Positions 30,845-40,034 of a DNA stretch of 64,000 nt are shown here, in pieces. A model generated the notes under the pieces. It was given only the letters and a program-made list of their open reading frames with translations. It was not told the DNA's origin and ran no database searches. This stretch comes from Streptomyces sp. RB17. Lineage in GTDB: Bacteria; Actinomycetota; Actinomycetes; Streptomycetales; Streptomycetaceae. Position 1 is the first letter of the stretch, and the number at the start of each line of letters is the position of its first letter. The stretch is taken from assembly GCF_009604455.1 (NCBI RefSeq), contig NZ_WEGL01000007.1, positions 496,001-560,000 on the forward strand, in the 5' to 3' direction. A program made the translations under genes and the position numbers.

Positions 30845-32098
30845 ATGTCCGCCGCCCGTCTCCGACGTGCCGCCCGGGAGAGCGTCTCCGGGCTCCCCCG
30901 TGAGTTCTGGTGGCTGTGGACCAGCACCCTCGTCAACCGGCTCGGCGCCTTCGTGGCCACCTTCATGGCCCTCTACCTCACCCTCGACCGCGGCTACTCC
31001 GCCTCGTACGCCGGCCTCGTCGCCTCGCTGCACGGGCTGGGCGGGGTCGTCTCCTCGCTGGGGGGCGGAGTGATGGCCGACCGGCTGGGCAGGCGTCCGA
31101 CCCTCCTCATCGCCCAGTCGGCCACCGCCGCCTCCGTCGCCCTGCTCGGCTTCATGACGGACCCCGTCGCCATCGCCGCCGTCGCCTTCCTCGTCGGTAT
31201 GGCCTCCAACGCCTCCCGGCCCGCCGTACAGGCGATGATGGCCGACATCGTCCGGCCCGAGGACCGGGTGCGGGCCTTCTCCCTCAACTACTGGGCCATC
31301 AACCTCGGCTTCGCCGTCTCCTCCATGGCCGCCGGGTTCATCGCCGAGTTCAGCTATCTCGCCGGCTTCCTCATCGAGGCCGGGATGACCCTGGCCTGCG
31401 CGCTCGTCGTCTTCCTGAAGGTGCCCGAGTCCCGGCCGACCGCCCACGTGAAGGAGCGGGACAGCGCCGTCAGCCTCGGGACCGTGCTGCGCGACGGGCG
31501 GTACATGGCCGTCGTCGGGCTGTCCTTCCTGGTCGCGCTGGTGTTCCAGCAGGGGTCCGTGGGGCTGCCGGTGGCCATGGGGCGGGCCGGGTTCTCGCCC
31601 GCCGACTACGGCCTCGCCATCGCCGTCAACGGCATCCTGATCGTCGTCCTGCAGATCCCGGTCACCCGGTTCATCGAGCACCGCGACCCGCGCACCCTGC
31701 TGGTCGTCTCCTCGCTGCTCGCCGGTTACGGCTTCGGGCTCACCGCGTTCGCCGGCTCGGTCGGCGTCTTCATGGTCACCGTGTGCGTCTGGACCCTCGC
31801 CGAGATCGTCAACGCCCCGACCCAGACCGGACTCGTGGTCCGGCTGTCCCCGGTCCACGGTCGCGGCCGCTACCAGGGCGTCTACACACTGTCCTGGTCC
31901 GTCGCCGCACTGGTCGCCCCGCTGATGTCCGGCACGGTCATCGACCGGCTGGGCGCGGAGTGGCTGTGGGGCATGTGCGCCGCGGTGGGCACGGTCGCCG
32001 GGCTCGGGTACGGGGTTCTCATGCGGGGGCTGCGGAAGGAGAGCCCGGCCGCCCCCGCGCCGGACCCGCAGCCGCGCGCGTCCGAACAGGCCGCCTGA
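30845..32098 (+). CDS. MFS transporter
   Basis: 417 aa with twelve likely membrane helices. The loop 2-3 signature GGGVMADRLGRRPTLL is present, and the sequence starts SGLPREFWWLWTSTLVNRLGAFV, usual for the DHA1-like drug exporter group. The substrate cannot be told. Divergent from gpm; a GC-rich terminator follows at 32271-32313. Confidence 0.88.
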   Translation: MSAARLRRAARESVSGLPREFWWLWTSTLVNRLGAFVATFMALYLTLDRGYSASYAGLVASLHGLGGVVSSLGGGVMADRLGRRPTLLIAQSATAASVALLGFMTDPVAIAAVAFLVGMASNASRPAVQAMMADIVRPEDRVRAFSLNYWAINLGFAVSSMAAGFIAEFSYLAGFLIEAGMTLACALVVFLKVPESRPTAHVKERDSAVSLGTVLRDGRYMAVVGLSFLVALVFQQGSVGLPVAMGRAGFSPADYGLAIAVNGILIVVLQIPVTRFIEHRDPRTLLVVSSLLAGYGFGLTAFAGSVGVFMVTVCVWTLAEIVNAPTQTGLVVRLSPVHGRGRYQGVYTLSWSVAALVAPLMSGTVIDRLGAEWLWGMCAAVGTVAGLGYGVLMRGLRKESPAAPAPDPQPRASEQAA

Positions 32099-32270
32099 GC
32101 GGCTCGGGCAGCCAGCCCCCGGAGGTCCGTCGAGGAGGCCGAAGAGGCCGATGAGACGAGGAGTCCGAAGAGATCGCGCCGCCCGCCGAGGCGATCGGCC
32201 GTCCAGGATCACCGTCCCGCCGGCGGCCGACGTACGTGTCGAGCAGCGGGAACGTCGTATCCACGGGAAC

Positions 32271-32313
32271 TCCCCGCCCCCGCACCGAAAGCGTTCCGGC
32301 GCGGGGGCGGGGA
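32271..32313. terminator. Terminator between the MFS gene and the secreted-protein gene
   Basis: TCCCCGCCCCCGC (32271-32283) pairs perfectly with GCGGGGGCGGGGA (32301-32313). Placed between converging genes. Confidence 0.85.
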
Positions 32314-32334
32314 ATGTGAGGCACGGCCCAGCCG

Positions 32335-32586
32335 TCAGCCGGCGGTCCGATCGAAAATCGAGCCGACTTTGCCGAAACCGGACGCACCCTGGCCCTGGCC
32401 GAAGCCGGACGCGTCCTGGCCGGAATCGGGTTTGGCCACAGAGGTGCTCCCGAAATCACCCCCGGCGCCACCCATGACACTGCCCATCCCCACGTCGTCG
32501 TTGTCGTCGGCGAGGGCCTGGGCCGCACCACCCAGCAGAACGGTTCCGGCAAGAGCGAGGGCAGCCAGCACGGCAGGTGCACGCAT
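32335..32586 (-). CDS. Small secreted Gly-rich protein
   Basis: 83 aa, AAGGAG 7 bases before the ATG. A signal peptide (1-29, cleavage near AQA-LADD) is followed by a Gly/Asp/Ser-rich mature part with two GQG-ASGFG-type repeats (SGQDASGFGQGQGASGFG). No cysteine. Function unknown; resembles small exported matrix-like peptides. Confidence 0.7.
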   Translation of the reverse strand: MRAPAVLAALALAGTVLLGGAAQALADDNDDVGMGSVMGGAGGDFGSTSVAKPDSGQDASGFGQGQGASGFGKVGSIFDRTAG

Positions 32587-32768
32587 AAGCGTCTCCTTCG
32601 GTCGGTGTGTGCTTGCCCCAGGTATGCCGTCGACCCGCGCGACAGAAGCGTCGACGTGCGCACAAGCACCCGAACAGGCGGCGCACATGGCCCCATCCGC
32701 CGACATGACCGAGCCCCCCACCTGGGAGTTCTCCACCGGCAGGGGGCTGGGTACGCCGATCGGAGCGA

Positions 32769-32978
32769 TCAGAAGGCGAGGTTCACGCCGATCTGGTGGG
32801 GCTGGGCGAGGGCGCCCATCAGCTCGCCCTGGACGGCGCCGAGCTGGGACAGCGCGTCGGCGCTGCTCAGGGTCGTGGAGTCGGCGGTGAGGCTGGCCTC
32901 GGGGGCCAGGCCGCCGGAGACGGTGTCGAGCTCGGTGTCGGCGATCTCGACGGTCTGGATCTGGTGAGCGGCGTTCAT
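32769..32978 (-). CDS. Double-glycine leader peptide, type A2 lantipeptide-like precursor
   Basis: 69 aa. The N-terminal leader MNAAHQIQTVEIADTELDTV ends in SGG, the classical processing site used by C39 peptidase-transporters. The remaining 38 residues are Ala/Ser/Thr-rich and cysteine-free. From memory, similar short Streptomyces proteins are labelled type A2 lantipeptides. The absence of Cys rules out lanthionine rings unless a partner is supplied, and no modifying enzyme or exporter is adjacent. Confidence 0.65.
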   Translation of the reverse strand: MNAAHQIQTVEIADTELDTVSGGLAPEASLTADSTTLSSADALSQLGAVQGELMGALAQPHQIGVNLAF

Positions 32979-33011
32979 GAGGAAACTGCCCTTCGCATGG
33001 ATGGTCCACAT

Positions 33012-33490
33012 GGTCCAAGGGGAAGCGGCCCGCTGGGGACAGACGGGGGCCGCGACCGCAGGCGTGCGCCGTCCCTTTCAGGACACCTGGCGCGATCCCG
33101 GCGGTGCCAGCGATCAAACCACGGAGCGTGCGGGGCATCCAGTCAACCGCCGCCCGCACCCCGTGAGTTGAGCGACCCGTACGACGCATCCGTGCACGTA
33201 CGGTCACGCCTTGGGGCCAGTACCTCCACATGCCGCGCCACACCGGCAGGCCACGGCTCTTGCCACCGCCGCGCCGACCGGGACAACTCCCCACCAACGG
33301 AACCCGCTCGACCCGGGGTTGCGGACGCACTGTGCAGATTCCGTTCACGGACGGATCCGGGCGGCGGCGGACGGCCGGACGAGCCCGCCCCGGGCGGTCC
33401 AGTGACGCAGGTCACACTCACCCCCGTCACATCTCCGCGGAGGGATCCGTCAGGGAGGTGTAGCCATCGGAAACCACACGGGAGCACACC
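33012..33490. other. Intergenic region upstream of the AhpD-like gene
   Basis: 479 bp with no supported gene. The only clear signal is the Crp-like palindrome at 33402-33415. Confidence 0.5.
33402..33415 (+). promoter_or_regulatory. Crp-like binding site
   Basis: GTGACGCAGGTCAC fits GTG(N6)GNCAC, the motif reported for Streptomyces Crp. It lies 76 bp before the AhpD-like gene. Confidence 0.45.
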
Positions 33491-33961
33491 ATGGACGCTC
33501 GTCTGAACCTCTTCGCCAGCCCGGTCACCGGCAAGTTCTTCAAGTACATCAACTCGGCGGGGAAGGTGGTGACGGACTCGACCCTGCCGGCCGCAACACA
33601 GGAGCTGGTGAAGATCCGGGCCAGCCAGATCAACGGCTGCGGGATGTGCCTCGACATGCACACCAAGGACGCGGCCGCCGCCGGGGAGACCGCACAGCGG
33701 CTGAACCTGGTCGCGGCCTGGCGGGAGGCCACGGTGTTCAGCGAGGCCGAGCGGGCCGCGCTGGAGCTGACGGAGCAGGGCACCCGCATCGCCGACGCGG
33801 CCGGCGTCCCGGACGAGGTCTGGGCGAACGCCGCCAAGCACTACGACGAGGACCAGCTCGCCGCGCTCGTCGCGCTGATCGCCCTGATCAACGCCTACAA
33901 CCGCGTCAACGTCATCGTCCGGCAGCCCGCCGGCGACTACCAGCCCGGCATGTTCGACTGA
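33491..33961 (+). CDS. Carboxymuconolactone decarboxylase/AhpD-like peroxidase
   Basis: 156 aa. The AhpD-type redox motif with paired cysteines is present, SQINGCGMCLDMHTKDA, within an all-helical fold; EQGTRIADAAG and LIALINAYNRVNVIV match the rest of the family. It is likely an alkylhydroperoxidase. GGGAG before the ATG; a possible Crp site lies upstream. Confidence 0.88.
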   Translation: MDARLNLFASPVTGKFFKYINSAGKVVTDSTLPAATQELVKIRASQINGCGMCLDMHTKDAAAAGETAQRLNLVAAWREATVFSEAERAALELTEQGTRIADAAGVPDEVWANAAKHYDEDQLAALVALIALINAYNRVNVIVRQPAGDYQPGMFD

Positions 33962-33977
33962 CCCGCGACACGGATCC

Positions 33978-34415
33978 TCACGGGTGCATCCGCGCGCCCT
34001 TGAGGACCTTGTCCACCCCGTTGCGCGGGCCGTACACCGCCAGCCCCACCAGGTCCAGCTCCCCCGGCGGCACGGCCCGCACCGCCGCGCGGTTGTCGCG
34101 GTCGTTGCCCGTGGTGAACAGGTCCGAGGTGAAGACGGCCCGGGGCAGGGCGCGGCTCAGCGCCCTGCCGTGGGCCGCCTTCAGGGTCTCCTTCGAGCCC
34201 TGGAAGACCAGCACCGGCTGGCGGAACATCGGCAGGTACGACACCCCGTCCGCGTCCTCGTACGGCTCCCCGATCACCTCGGGGAGCTGTGTGCCCAGGC
34301 CGCTGACCAGGAACGCGGTGACGTTGAGGCGCTGCCAGGGCTCCAGGTCCTCGCGGAGCAGTACGGCGATCTTGGTGTCGAAGCGGATCGGTCCGGCGGT
34401 CGGTTCGGTGTTCAT
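33978..34415 (-). CDS. DUF2000 family protein
   Basis: 145 aa, DUF2000 pattern: FDTKIAVLLREDLEPWQRLNVTAFLVSGLG then EPYEDADGVSYLPMFRQPVLVFQGS. Such proteins have a peptidyl-tRNA-hydrolase-like fold, but the function is unknown. It diverges from an AraC regulator gene by about 50 bp, the usual layout in Streptomyces, suggesting the regulator controls it. Confidence 0.82.
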   Translation of the reverse strand: MNTEPTAGPIRFDTKIAVLLREDLEPWQRLNVTAFLVSGLGTQLPEVIGEPYEDADGVSYLPMFRQPVLVFQGSKETLKAAHGRALSRALPRAVFTSDLFTTGNDRDNRAAVRAVPPGELDLVGLAVYGPRNGVDKVLKGARMHP

Positions 34416-34464
34416 GCCTCGAGACTGCCGACCGGGCTTCGCCGCCGTCTTGTACGTTCTTTGC

Positions 34465-35265
34465 ATGGCCGTTCAGCCGGAAGTCTCCGCCTGGCGCCCG
34501 CGCATCCCGGGTGTCGTGGAGGTCTTCCACGCACACTTCACCGAGTACGCGTACCCGATGCACGTGCACGAGGCCTGGACACTGCTGATCGTCGACGACG
34601 GGGCCGTACGGTACGACCTGGACCGGCACGAGCACGGCACCCCGCACGACACGGTCTCCCTGCTGCCGCCGCACGTCCCGCACAACGGCTCGCCCGCCAC
34701 ACCGCACGGCTTCCGCAAGCGGGTGCTGTACCTCGACTCCGGCCGCCTGGGCGACGACCTCATCGGTCCCGCGGTCGACGGCCCCGATCTGCGCGATCCC
34801 GTACTGCGGCGGCGCGTCGGGCAGTTGCACGGCTCCCTCGCGCACCCCGGCGACGAGCTGGAGGCCGAGAGCAGGCTGACGCTCATCGCCGAGCGGCTGC
34901 GGGCCCGGCTCAAGCCCCGATCCGGCGCACAGGAGCCCCGGCGCGATCCCGCCCTGGCCCGCTCGCTGCGCGAGCTCCTCGACGAGCGCGTCACACGGGG
35001 GCTCGCGCTGGAGGAGGCCGCAGGGCTGCTCTACGCCCATCCCGCCCACCTGGTAAGGGCGTTCAGCACCGCCTATGGCATCGCCCCGCACCAGTATCTG
35101 ATGTCCCGCCGCGTCGACCGCGCCCGCCGTCTGCTGCTCGACGGGCGGGCGCCGGGCGAGGTGGCGTCGGCGACCGGGTTCTACGACCAGGCCCATCTCA
35201 CCCGGCACTTCAAGAAGCTGGTGGGCGTGACACCGGGGCGCTACCGGGCCGGCGCCCGGTCATAG
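34465..35265 (+). CDS. AraC-family transcriptional regulator
   Basis: 266 aa. The N-terminal cupin sensor (about 15-130, with PMHVHEAWTLLIVDDG) is followed by the C-terminal two-HTH domain (about 165-262: LALEEAAGLLYAHPAHLVRAFSTAYGIAPHQYL and then the HFKKLVGVTPGRYR signature). It probably regulates itself and the divergent DUF2000 gene. Confidence 0.9.
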   Translation: MAVQPEVSAWRPRIPGVVEVFHAHFTEYAYPMHVHEAWTLLIVDDGAVRYDLDRHEHGTPHDTVSLLPPHVPHNGSPATPHGFRKRVLYLDSGRLGDDLIGPAVDGPDLRDPVLRRRVGQLHGSLAHPGDELEAESRLTLIAERLRARLKPRSGAQEPRRDPALARSLRELLDERVTRGLALEEAAGLLYAHPAHLVRAFSTAYGIAPHQYLMSRRVDRARRLLLDGRAPGEVASATGFYDQAHLTRHFKKLVGVTPGRYRAGARS

Positions 35266-36069
35266 CTACGTGACGTCGACGTAGTCGCCCGCGGCGGATG
35301 CGCCGCTCGTCGTGGTCGTGTCGCCGAACGTCCAGCGCCAGTAGCCGTCCGCGGAGGCGGTGACCGTGGTCCTCAGGTAGCCCGCGGAGTCCGCCGGCAC
35401 GATCTTGACCGTCGAGTAGGCGCTGGTGCCCGCCTTGCGGAACTGCAGCTTGGCCGCCTTGCCGCCGAAGCCGGTGTAGGCGTGCTTCACCCAGTCCGCG
35501 CGGGTGATCCGGCCGGTCACGGTGAGCGTCCTGCCCTTCGTGACGGGCTCGGGCGAGGCGTTGACGGTGACCTGGGCCCTGCGCTTGACCTGCACGGAGC
35601 CGAAGCCGGTCAGGTACTCCTGGCGCTTGAGCCGGCCGTCCGAGCCCCAGATGCGTGCGGAGACCGCGATCTTCCACGTGGTGGCGTCGTTGTTCGAGTC
35701 CAGGGTGTAGCGCGGCTCGATGTACAGCTCGCCGTCGCAGTCGGCGGCGTGCGTGCCGTCCTCGTTGCAGTTGGTGTAGCCCATGTAGATGCCGCCGGAG
35801 TCCGCGCCCATGGCGACCGTGGTGTCGTGGTAGAGGAACGGAAAGGCGTTCACGTCCTGCAGCTGGGGGCCGGACGGCCAGGACATGTGGTACGTGAAGT
35901 CGGGCCTCACCTCGGCGCTGGTGCCCACGATGATGGGCTTGCCCTTGTTCACGACCAGGTTCGACACCGTGATGCCGGTGTCCGCCGCCTCCGCGGGCGG
36001 CGCGGCGAACGCCCCCAGGGCGAGCGCTCCCGCGAGCACGACCGCGGAGCCGGATCTGCCTGCGCGCAT
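35266..36069 (-). CDS. Secreted beta-sandwich protein
   Basis: 267 aa, signal peptide about 1-29 (cleavage at AEA-AD). The mature protein starts GITVSNLVVNKGKPIIVGTSAE, a calcium- or Ig-like fold. Two cysteines (TNCNEDGTHAADCDG) are close enough for a disulfide. The C-terminal part (YWRWTFGDTTTTSG) matches Streptomyces extracellular proteins of unknown function. The stop codon abuts that of the AraC gene (TAGCTA). Confidence 0.78.
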   Translation of the reverse strand: MRAGRSGSAVVLAGALALGAFAAPPAEAADTGITVSNLVVNKGKPIIVGTSAEVRPDFTYHMSWPSGPQLQDVNAFPFLYHDTTVAMGADSGGIYMGYTNCNEDGTHAADCDGELYIEPRYTLDSNNDATTWKIAVSARIWGSDGRLKRQEYLTGFGSVQVKRRAQVTVNASPEPVTKGRTLTVTGRITRADWVKHAYTGFGGKAAKLQFRKAGTSAYSTVKIVPADSAGYLRTTVTASADGYWRWTFGDTTTTSGASAAGDYVDVT

Positions 36070-36182
36070 GCACAACCTCTTCGTCGGTGAGGGACCGGTA
36101 AGGGTCCGGTAAGGACTCGGGTCGCCGCAGGCTAACAGCACTCACCCGAACGCCGGTTCGGACCCCCACCGCGGCCCGTCCC

Positions 36183-37844
36183 CTAGAGGTCCCGCTGCGC
36201 CTCGTACAGGTTGCGCGGGCGTACGGCGTCCGTGGTGCCGTAGAGCTCCAGGCGGGAGTGCAGGTCTCCGGTGAAGTCGGCGACGTCGATCTGGTCGAAC
36301 TCGGTCACCGTGTTGACGCCGACGGTCGCGGAGTACGGCGCCAGGCCGTCGATCTTCATCAGGCCCGCGCGGCCGTTGGTGACCCTGATGTTCCAGTGGG
36401 TGAAGCGCGCGCCGAACAACGGTCCTGCGTTCGCGTCCCCACCGTGGCGGCCGTTGTTGTCCACGGTGATGTCCGTGCGGACGTTGGCGAAGGGCAGGCC
36501 GCGGTGGCTGTCGAAGGTACCCATCTGCATCTCGCCGCGTGACCAGACGTTGTGGGAGGACAGTCCCTCGACGTTGATGCCGTGGAGCTGGGTGTTCGGC
36601 GGGGCCGGGACGGTGCGCTGTTCGATGGTGAAGTCCTCGATCAGGTTGTCGTGGGAGCCCTCGCGGCAGAAGTACGGGTGGTGCGAGCCACGGCCGGCCA
36701 CCCGGGTGCGGCGCAGGGTGCAGGCGGAGGCGGCGACGAGACCGAAACCGTTGTCCACGTCGGTCACCGTGACGTCGTCCACCCAGCAGTCGTACGCACA
36801 CTGCAGGACCACGCCGTTGTAGCCCTTGTCGAGCAGGTGCGGGGACTGCGGGGTCTCGACCGCCCGCAGGGTGAGGCCCTCGACCCCCGATCCGGTCAAC
36901 TCGGGCACATGGGTCGTCAGTTGGGGGTTCCACTCGGGGCGTATGTCGAGCGGGAGGGGGCGTTCGAGGGTGACCCGGCGGCCCTGGACGCGGGTGATGC
37001 GCACCGGCCACTCGTAGGGGACGTACGACAGCAGTTTCGTCTTGTCGTCCCAGTAGTACGACGCCGGGCCCGGGCCGCCGCCCGCCATGTGCTGGAGCAG
37101 GGTGTGCGCGCGGTCGTCGGCCAGGCGGAGGAGGACGAGGCGGCCGGGGTGCAGCCCTTCCGGATCGGCGACGGTGATCGTCCACGAGCCCTGCGTGGCC
37201 GGTTCCACCGCCGTCAGCGGCGTCCACTCGTCCCGCTTGTTGCCGGTCCAGCCCTCGAAGGGCCAGGCGCGGGACCGGACGGCGGCGACGAGGGAGTCCC
37301 AACGAGCTTTCGACGCCAGCCAGATGAGGCCGCCCGCCCACGACCACGCCGACTTGTCGCCGCCGTAGCGGGAGCCGTAGACGCCGATCAGTTCGGTGAG
37401 GGACTTCGTCGCGTACAGCGTCGTACGGCCGCTGCCGGCGCCGCGCAGGACGACGCCCGAGTCGCCGATGCGGATCAGGTCGTCGATGCGGAAGGTGCCG
37501 GGCGGGATGGTGACCGTGCCACCGCCGGCCTGTCCGGCGGCGGCGATGGCACGGTTGATCGCGGGGGCGCAGTCGGTGGTGCCGTCGGGTACGGCGCCGT
37601 ACTCGGTGACGTCGGCGAAGTGGCGGGGGCGGGGGAAGCGGGGGGCGCCGGCGCGGCGGCCGGCGCGGCCGACATAGGGGACCTGAGGATGGGTGAAGGG
37701 GGTGCGCGTGAACTCCCTCCAGATGTCCGGGACTTCTCCGGGTGAGGAGACCTCGGCCGCCCGTGCCGTAGCGGCCGTGACGCCGAGGGCCACGGCCGTC
37801 GCGCCCGCGAGCAGGGTCCGTCTGGCGATGTGCGCGTTGTTCAT
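36183..37844 (-). CDS. Secreted beta-helix protein, pectate-lyase/polysaccharide-degrading type
   Basis: 553 aa. Tat signal NAHIARRTLLAGATAVALG with the double Arg is followed by a right-handed parallel beta-helix starting FADVTEYGAVPDGTTDCAPAIN, the pectate-lyase-3/glycoside-hydrolase-28-like beginning. Central repeats read GVVLRGAGSGRTTL, GVEGLTLRAVETP and VVLQCAYDCWVDDVTVTDVDN. The substrate is an unknown polysaccharide. The ATG at 37844 follows AAGGGG; an ATG at 37868 overlaps the palindrome below and is less likely. Confidence 0.8.
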   Translation of the reverse strand: MNNAHIARRTLLAGATAVALGVTAATARAAEVSSPGEVPDIWREFTRTPFTHPQVPYVGRAGRRAGAPRFPRPRHFADVTEYGAVPDGTTDCAPAINRAIAAAGQAGGGTVTIPPGTFRIDDLIRIGDSGVVLRGAGSGRTTLYATKSLTELIGVYGSRYGGDKSAWSWAGGLIWLASKARWDSLVAAVRSRAWPFEGWTGNKRDEWTPLTAVEPATQGSWTITVADPEGLHPGRLVLLRLADDRAHTLLQHMAGGGPGPASYYWDDKTKLLSYVPYEWPVRITRVQGRRVTLERPLPLDIRPEWNPQLTTHVPELTGSGVEGLTLRAVETPQSPHLLDKGYNGVVLQCAYDCWVDDVTVTDVDNGFGLVAASACTLRRTRVAGRGSHHPYFCREGSHDNLIEDFTIEQRTVPAPPNTQLHGINVEGLSSHNVWSRGEMQMGTFDSHRGLPFANVRTDITVDNNGRHGGDANAGPLFGARFTHWNIRVTNGRAGLMKIDGLAPYSATVGVNTVTEFDQIDVADFTGDLHSRLELYGTTDAVRPRNLYEAQRDL

Positions 37845-37857
37845 GTCCACCCGCCCC

Positions 37858-37877
37858 TTCATATTCATACATATGAA
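37858..37877. promoter_or_regulatory. Palindromic operator upstream of the beta-helix gene
   Basis: TTCATAT-TCATAC-ATATGAA has perfect 7-bp arms, unusually AT-rich for this genome. It lies 14 bp before the chosen start. Likely bound by a sugar-responsive repressor; no such gene is adjacent. Confidence 0.55.
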
Positions 37878-37948
37878 CGACGTTCAGAATCGCGTCGGCG
37901 GTGAGCATGCCACTGCCCCGGCGGCAGGGGGAAGGGGTCGTACCTAAG

Positions 37949-38449
37949 TCAGTCGGCGGGGCGCTCGATCAGATGCCTGAACGCGTCCAGGTTGCGCGTG
38001 GACTCGCCCCGGGACACCCGCCAGGCGTACTCCTTGCGGATGGACGAGGCGAAGCCCAGCTCCAGGAGGGTGTTGAAGGCGCCGTCGGCCGCTTCCAGGA
38101 CCTGGCCGAGGAGGCGGTCGATCTCGTCGGGGGTGACGGAGGCGAGGGGCAGGCGGGCGGTGACGTAGATGTCGCCCAGGCGGTCGACGGCGTAACTCAC
38201 GCCGTAGAGCTTGAGGTTGCGCTCCAGGAGCCAGCGGTGGACGCCCGCCTCGTTCTCGTCGGGGTGCCGGATGACGAAGGCGTTCAGGGAGAGGGAGTGG
38301 CGGCCCACGAGGAGGGAGACCGTCGTGGAGAGCTTGCGGGTGCCGGGGAGCTTGACCACGTAGTTCCCGGGCTCGGGGCTCTCCCACTCCAGTTCGGCGT
38401 CCTTCAGGACACCTTCCAGGACCTGCCCGGCCTTCTCGACATCACCCAT
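37949..38449 (-). CDS. YbjN-domain protein
   Basis: 166 aa, YbjN/sensory-transduction-like fold: NYVVKLPGTRKLSTTVSLLVG and HRWLLERNLKLYGVSYAVDRLGDIYVTARLPL. The family is linked to stress tolerance and chaperone-like roles; it has no known enzymatic site. It overlaps the end of mshA by 8 bases, so it is co-transcribed with mshA. Confidence 0.85.
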   Translation of the reverse strand: MGDVEKAGQVLEGVLKDAELEWESPEPGNYVVKLPGTRKLSTTVSLLVGRHSLSLNAFVIRHPDENEAGVHRWLLERNLKLYGVSYAVDRLGDIYVTARLPLASVTPDEIDRLLGQVLEAADGAFNTLLELGFASSIRKEYAWRVSRGESTRNLDAFRHLIERPAD

Positions 38450-39779
38450 GGTGGGAGCGTACGCGACGGCGGTGGGACTGGGTCGCGGCCGTGTAGACGT
38501 CCGCCGTCTCGCCGGCCGCCCTGTCCCAGCCGAAGGACTGCGCGTGCCGGGCGGCCGCCCGCCCCATGCTCGCCGGGAGGGACGGCTCGTCGACGAAACG
38601 GTGCAGCACGCGCGCGTAGTCGGCGGGATGGTGACCGTGGACCAGGAAGCCGGTCTCGCCGTCGCGCACGGCCACCGGCAGCCCGCCGACCGAGGCCGCG
38701 AGCACCGGCGTGCCGGCCGCCTGCGCCTCTACGGCGACCAGCCCGAAGGACTCGCTGTAGGACGGCATGACCAGCACGGACGCGGCCCGGAACCAGTCCG
38801 CGAGCTGCTCCTGCCCGACCGGCGGACGGAACCGTACGACGTCCGCGATGCCGAGCCGGGCGGCGAGCTTCTGCAGCCCCTCCGGCTTGGCGAGCCCGCT
38901 GCCGCTCGGGCCGCCGACGACCGGCACGACCATGCGGGAGCGGAGCTCCGGGCGCTCGTCCAGCAGCACCGCCACCGCGCGCAGCAGGATGTCCGGGGCC
39001 TTCAGGGGCTGTATGCGGCCCGCGAAGAGCGGGATCAGGGCGTCCTGCGGGAGGCCGAGGCGGGCGCGGGCGGCGGCGCGGCCGTCGGCGGGGCGGAAGC
39101 GGTCGAGGTTGACGCCCGGGTGGACGACGGCGACCTTGGCGGGGTCGGCGGCGTAGTGCCGTACCAGCTCGTCGGCCTCCTCGGCCGTGTTGGCGATCAG
39201 CCGGTCGGCGGCCGCGACGATCTGGGTCTCGCCGATGACGCGGGCGGCGGGTTCGGGGGTGTCGCCGTCGGCCAGGTTGGCGTTCTTGACCTTGGCCATG
39301 GTGTGCATGGCGTGCACCAGGGGCACGCCCCAGCGCTGGGCCGCGAGCCAGCCGACGTGGCCGGAGAGCCAGTAGTGGGAGTGGACCAGGTCGTAGTAGC
39401 CGGGGCGGTGACCGGCCCAGGCCTGCATCACGCCGTGCGTGAAGGCGCACAGCTGGGCCGGCAGGTCCTCCTTGGCGAGGCCCTCGTAGGGGCCGGCGTC
39501 GACGTGCCGGACGAGGACGCCGGGGGCCAGCTCGACCGTGGGCGGCAGTCCGCCGGCCGTGGCCCGGGTGAAGATCTCGACCTCGATGTTGATGGCGGCG
39601 AGCCGCTGGGCCAGCTCCACGATGTAGACGTTCATGCCGCCGGCGTCACCCGTGCCGGGCTGGTGGAGCGGGGAGGTGTGCACGGAGAGCATGGCGACGC
39701 GACGGGGCCTGCGGTGCAGTCGTAGCCGTGCCGCGGCCGACGGGGAGCGTCGCCCGAGCCTGTTGACGTACTGGCTCAC
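38442..39779 (-). CDS. mshA: MshA, D-inositol-3-phosphate glycosyltransferase
   Basis: 445 aa GT4-family enzyme that transfers GlcNAc from UDP-GlcNAc to inositol phosphate, the first step of mycothiol synthesis. Family motifs: HTSPLHQPGTGDAGGMNVYI (substrate loop), LVHSHYWLSGHVGW, the FAGRIQPLKAPDILLRA donor region, and PSYSESFGLVAVEAQAAGTPVL with the catalytic EX7E motif. GTG start after AAGGAG, agreeing with known actinobacterial starts. Confidence 0.94.
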   Translation of the reverse strand: MSQYVNRLGRRSPSAAARLRLHRRPRRVAMLSVHTSPLHQPGTGDAGGMNVYIVELAQRLAAINIEVEIFTRATAGGLPPTVELAPGVLVRHVDAGPYEGLAKEDLPAQLCAFTHGVMQAWAGHRPGYYDLVHSHYWLSGHVGWLAAQRWGVPLVHAMHTMAKVKNANLADGDTPEPAARVIGETQIVAAADRLIANTAEEADELVRHYAADPAKVAVVHPGVNLDRFRPADGRAAARARLGLPQDALIPLFAGRIQPLKAPDILLRAVAVLLDERPELRSRMVVPVVGGPSGSGLAKPEGLQKLAARLGIADVVRFRPPVGQEQLADWFRAASVLVMPSYSESFGLVAVEAQAAGTPVLAASVGGLPVAVRDGETGFLVHGHHPADYARVLHRFVDEPSLPASMGRAAARHAQSFGWDRAAGETADVYTAATQSHRRRVRSHHG

Positions 39780-40034
39780 CTGGCGGTCCTCTCCTTGCTG
39801 CGGGCATGCCGGACGGAGGACCGACCTCGCCCTCCACGCAGGTGCAACAGCGGCGGGGGGCCGGACCATTTCCGGATCGACTTCCGGATCAAGCCGCTTT
39901 ACTCAATCATGACCTCCGCTCCATCGGCCGAGGGGGTCATGACCAGGGCTTCATCCAGCCTTGACCTGCGGCGATACAACCTTTGACAGGACACGTACAG
40001 GGGCGGTACACGCTTGCTCGTCGACCGTTCTCAC

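Noticed and set aside
30782..32212. 476-aa frame on the minus strand opposite the MFS gene.
   Set aside because: Gly/Asp/His-rich low-complexity shadow of the real transporter.
33646..35265. A 539-aa plus-strand frame across several genes.
   Set aside because: Its N-terminal part is antisense or out of frame relative to the AhpD-like and DUF2000 genes; only the AraC part (34465-35265) is real.
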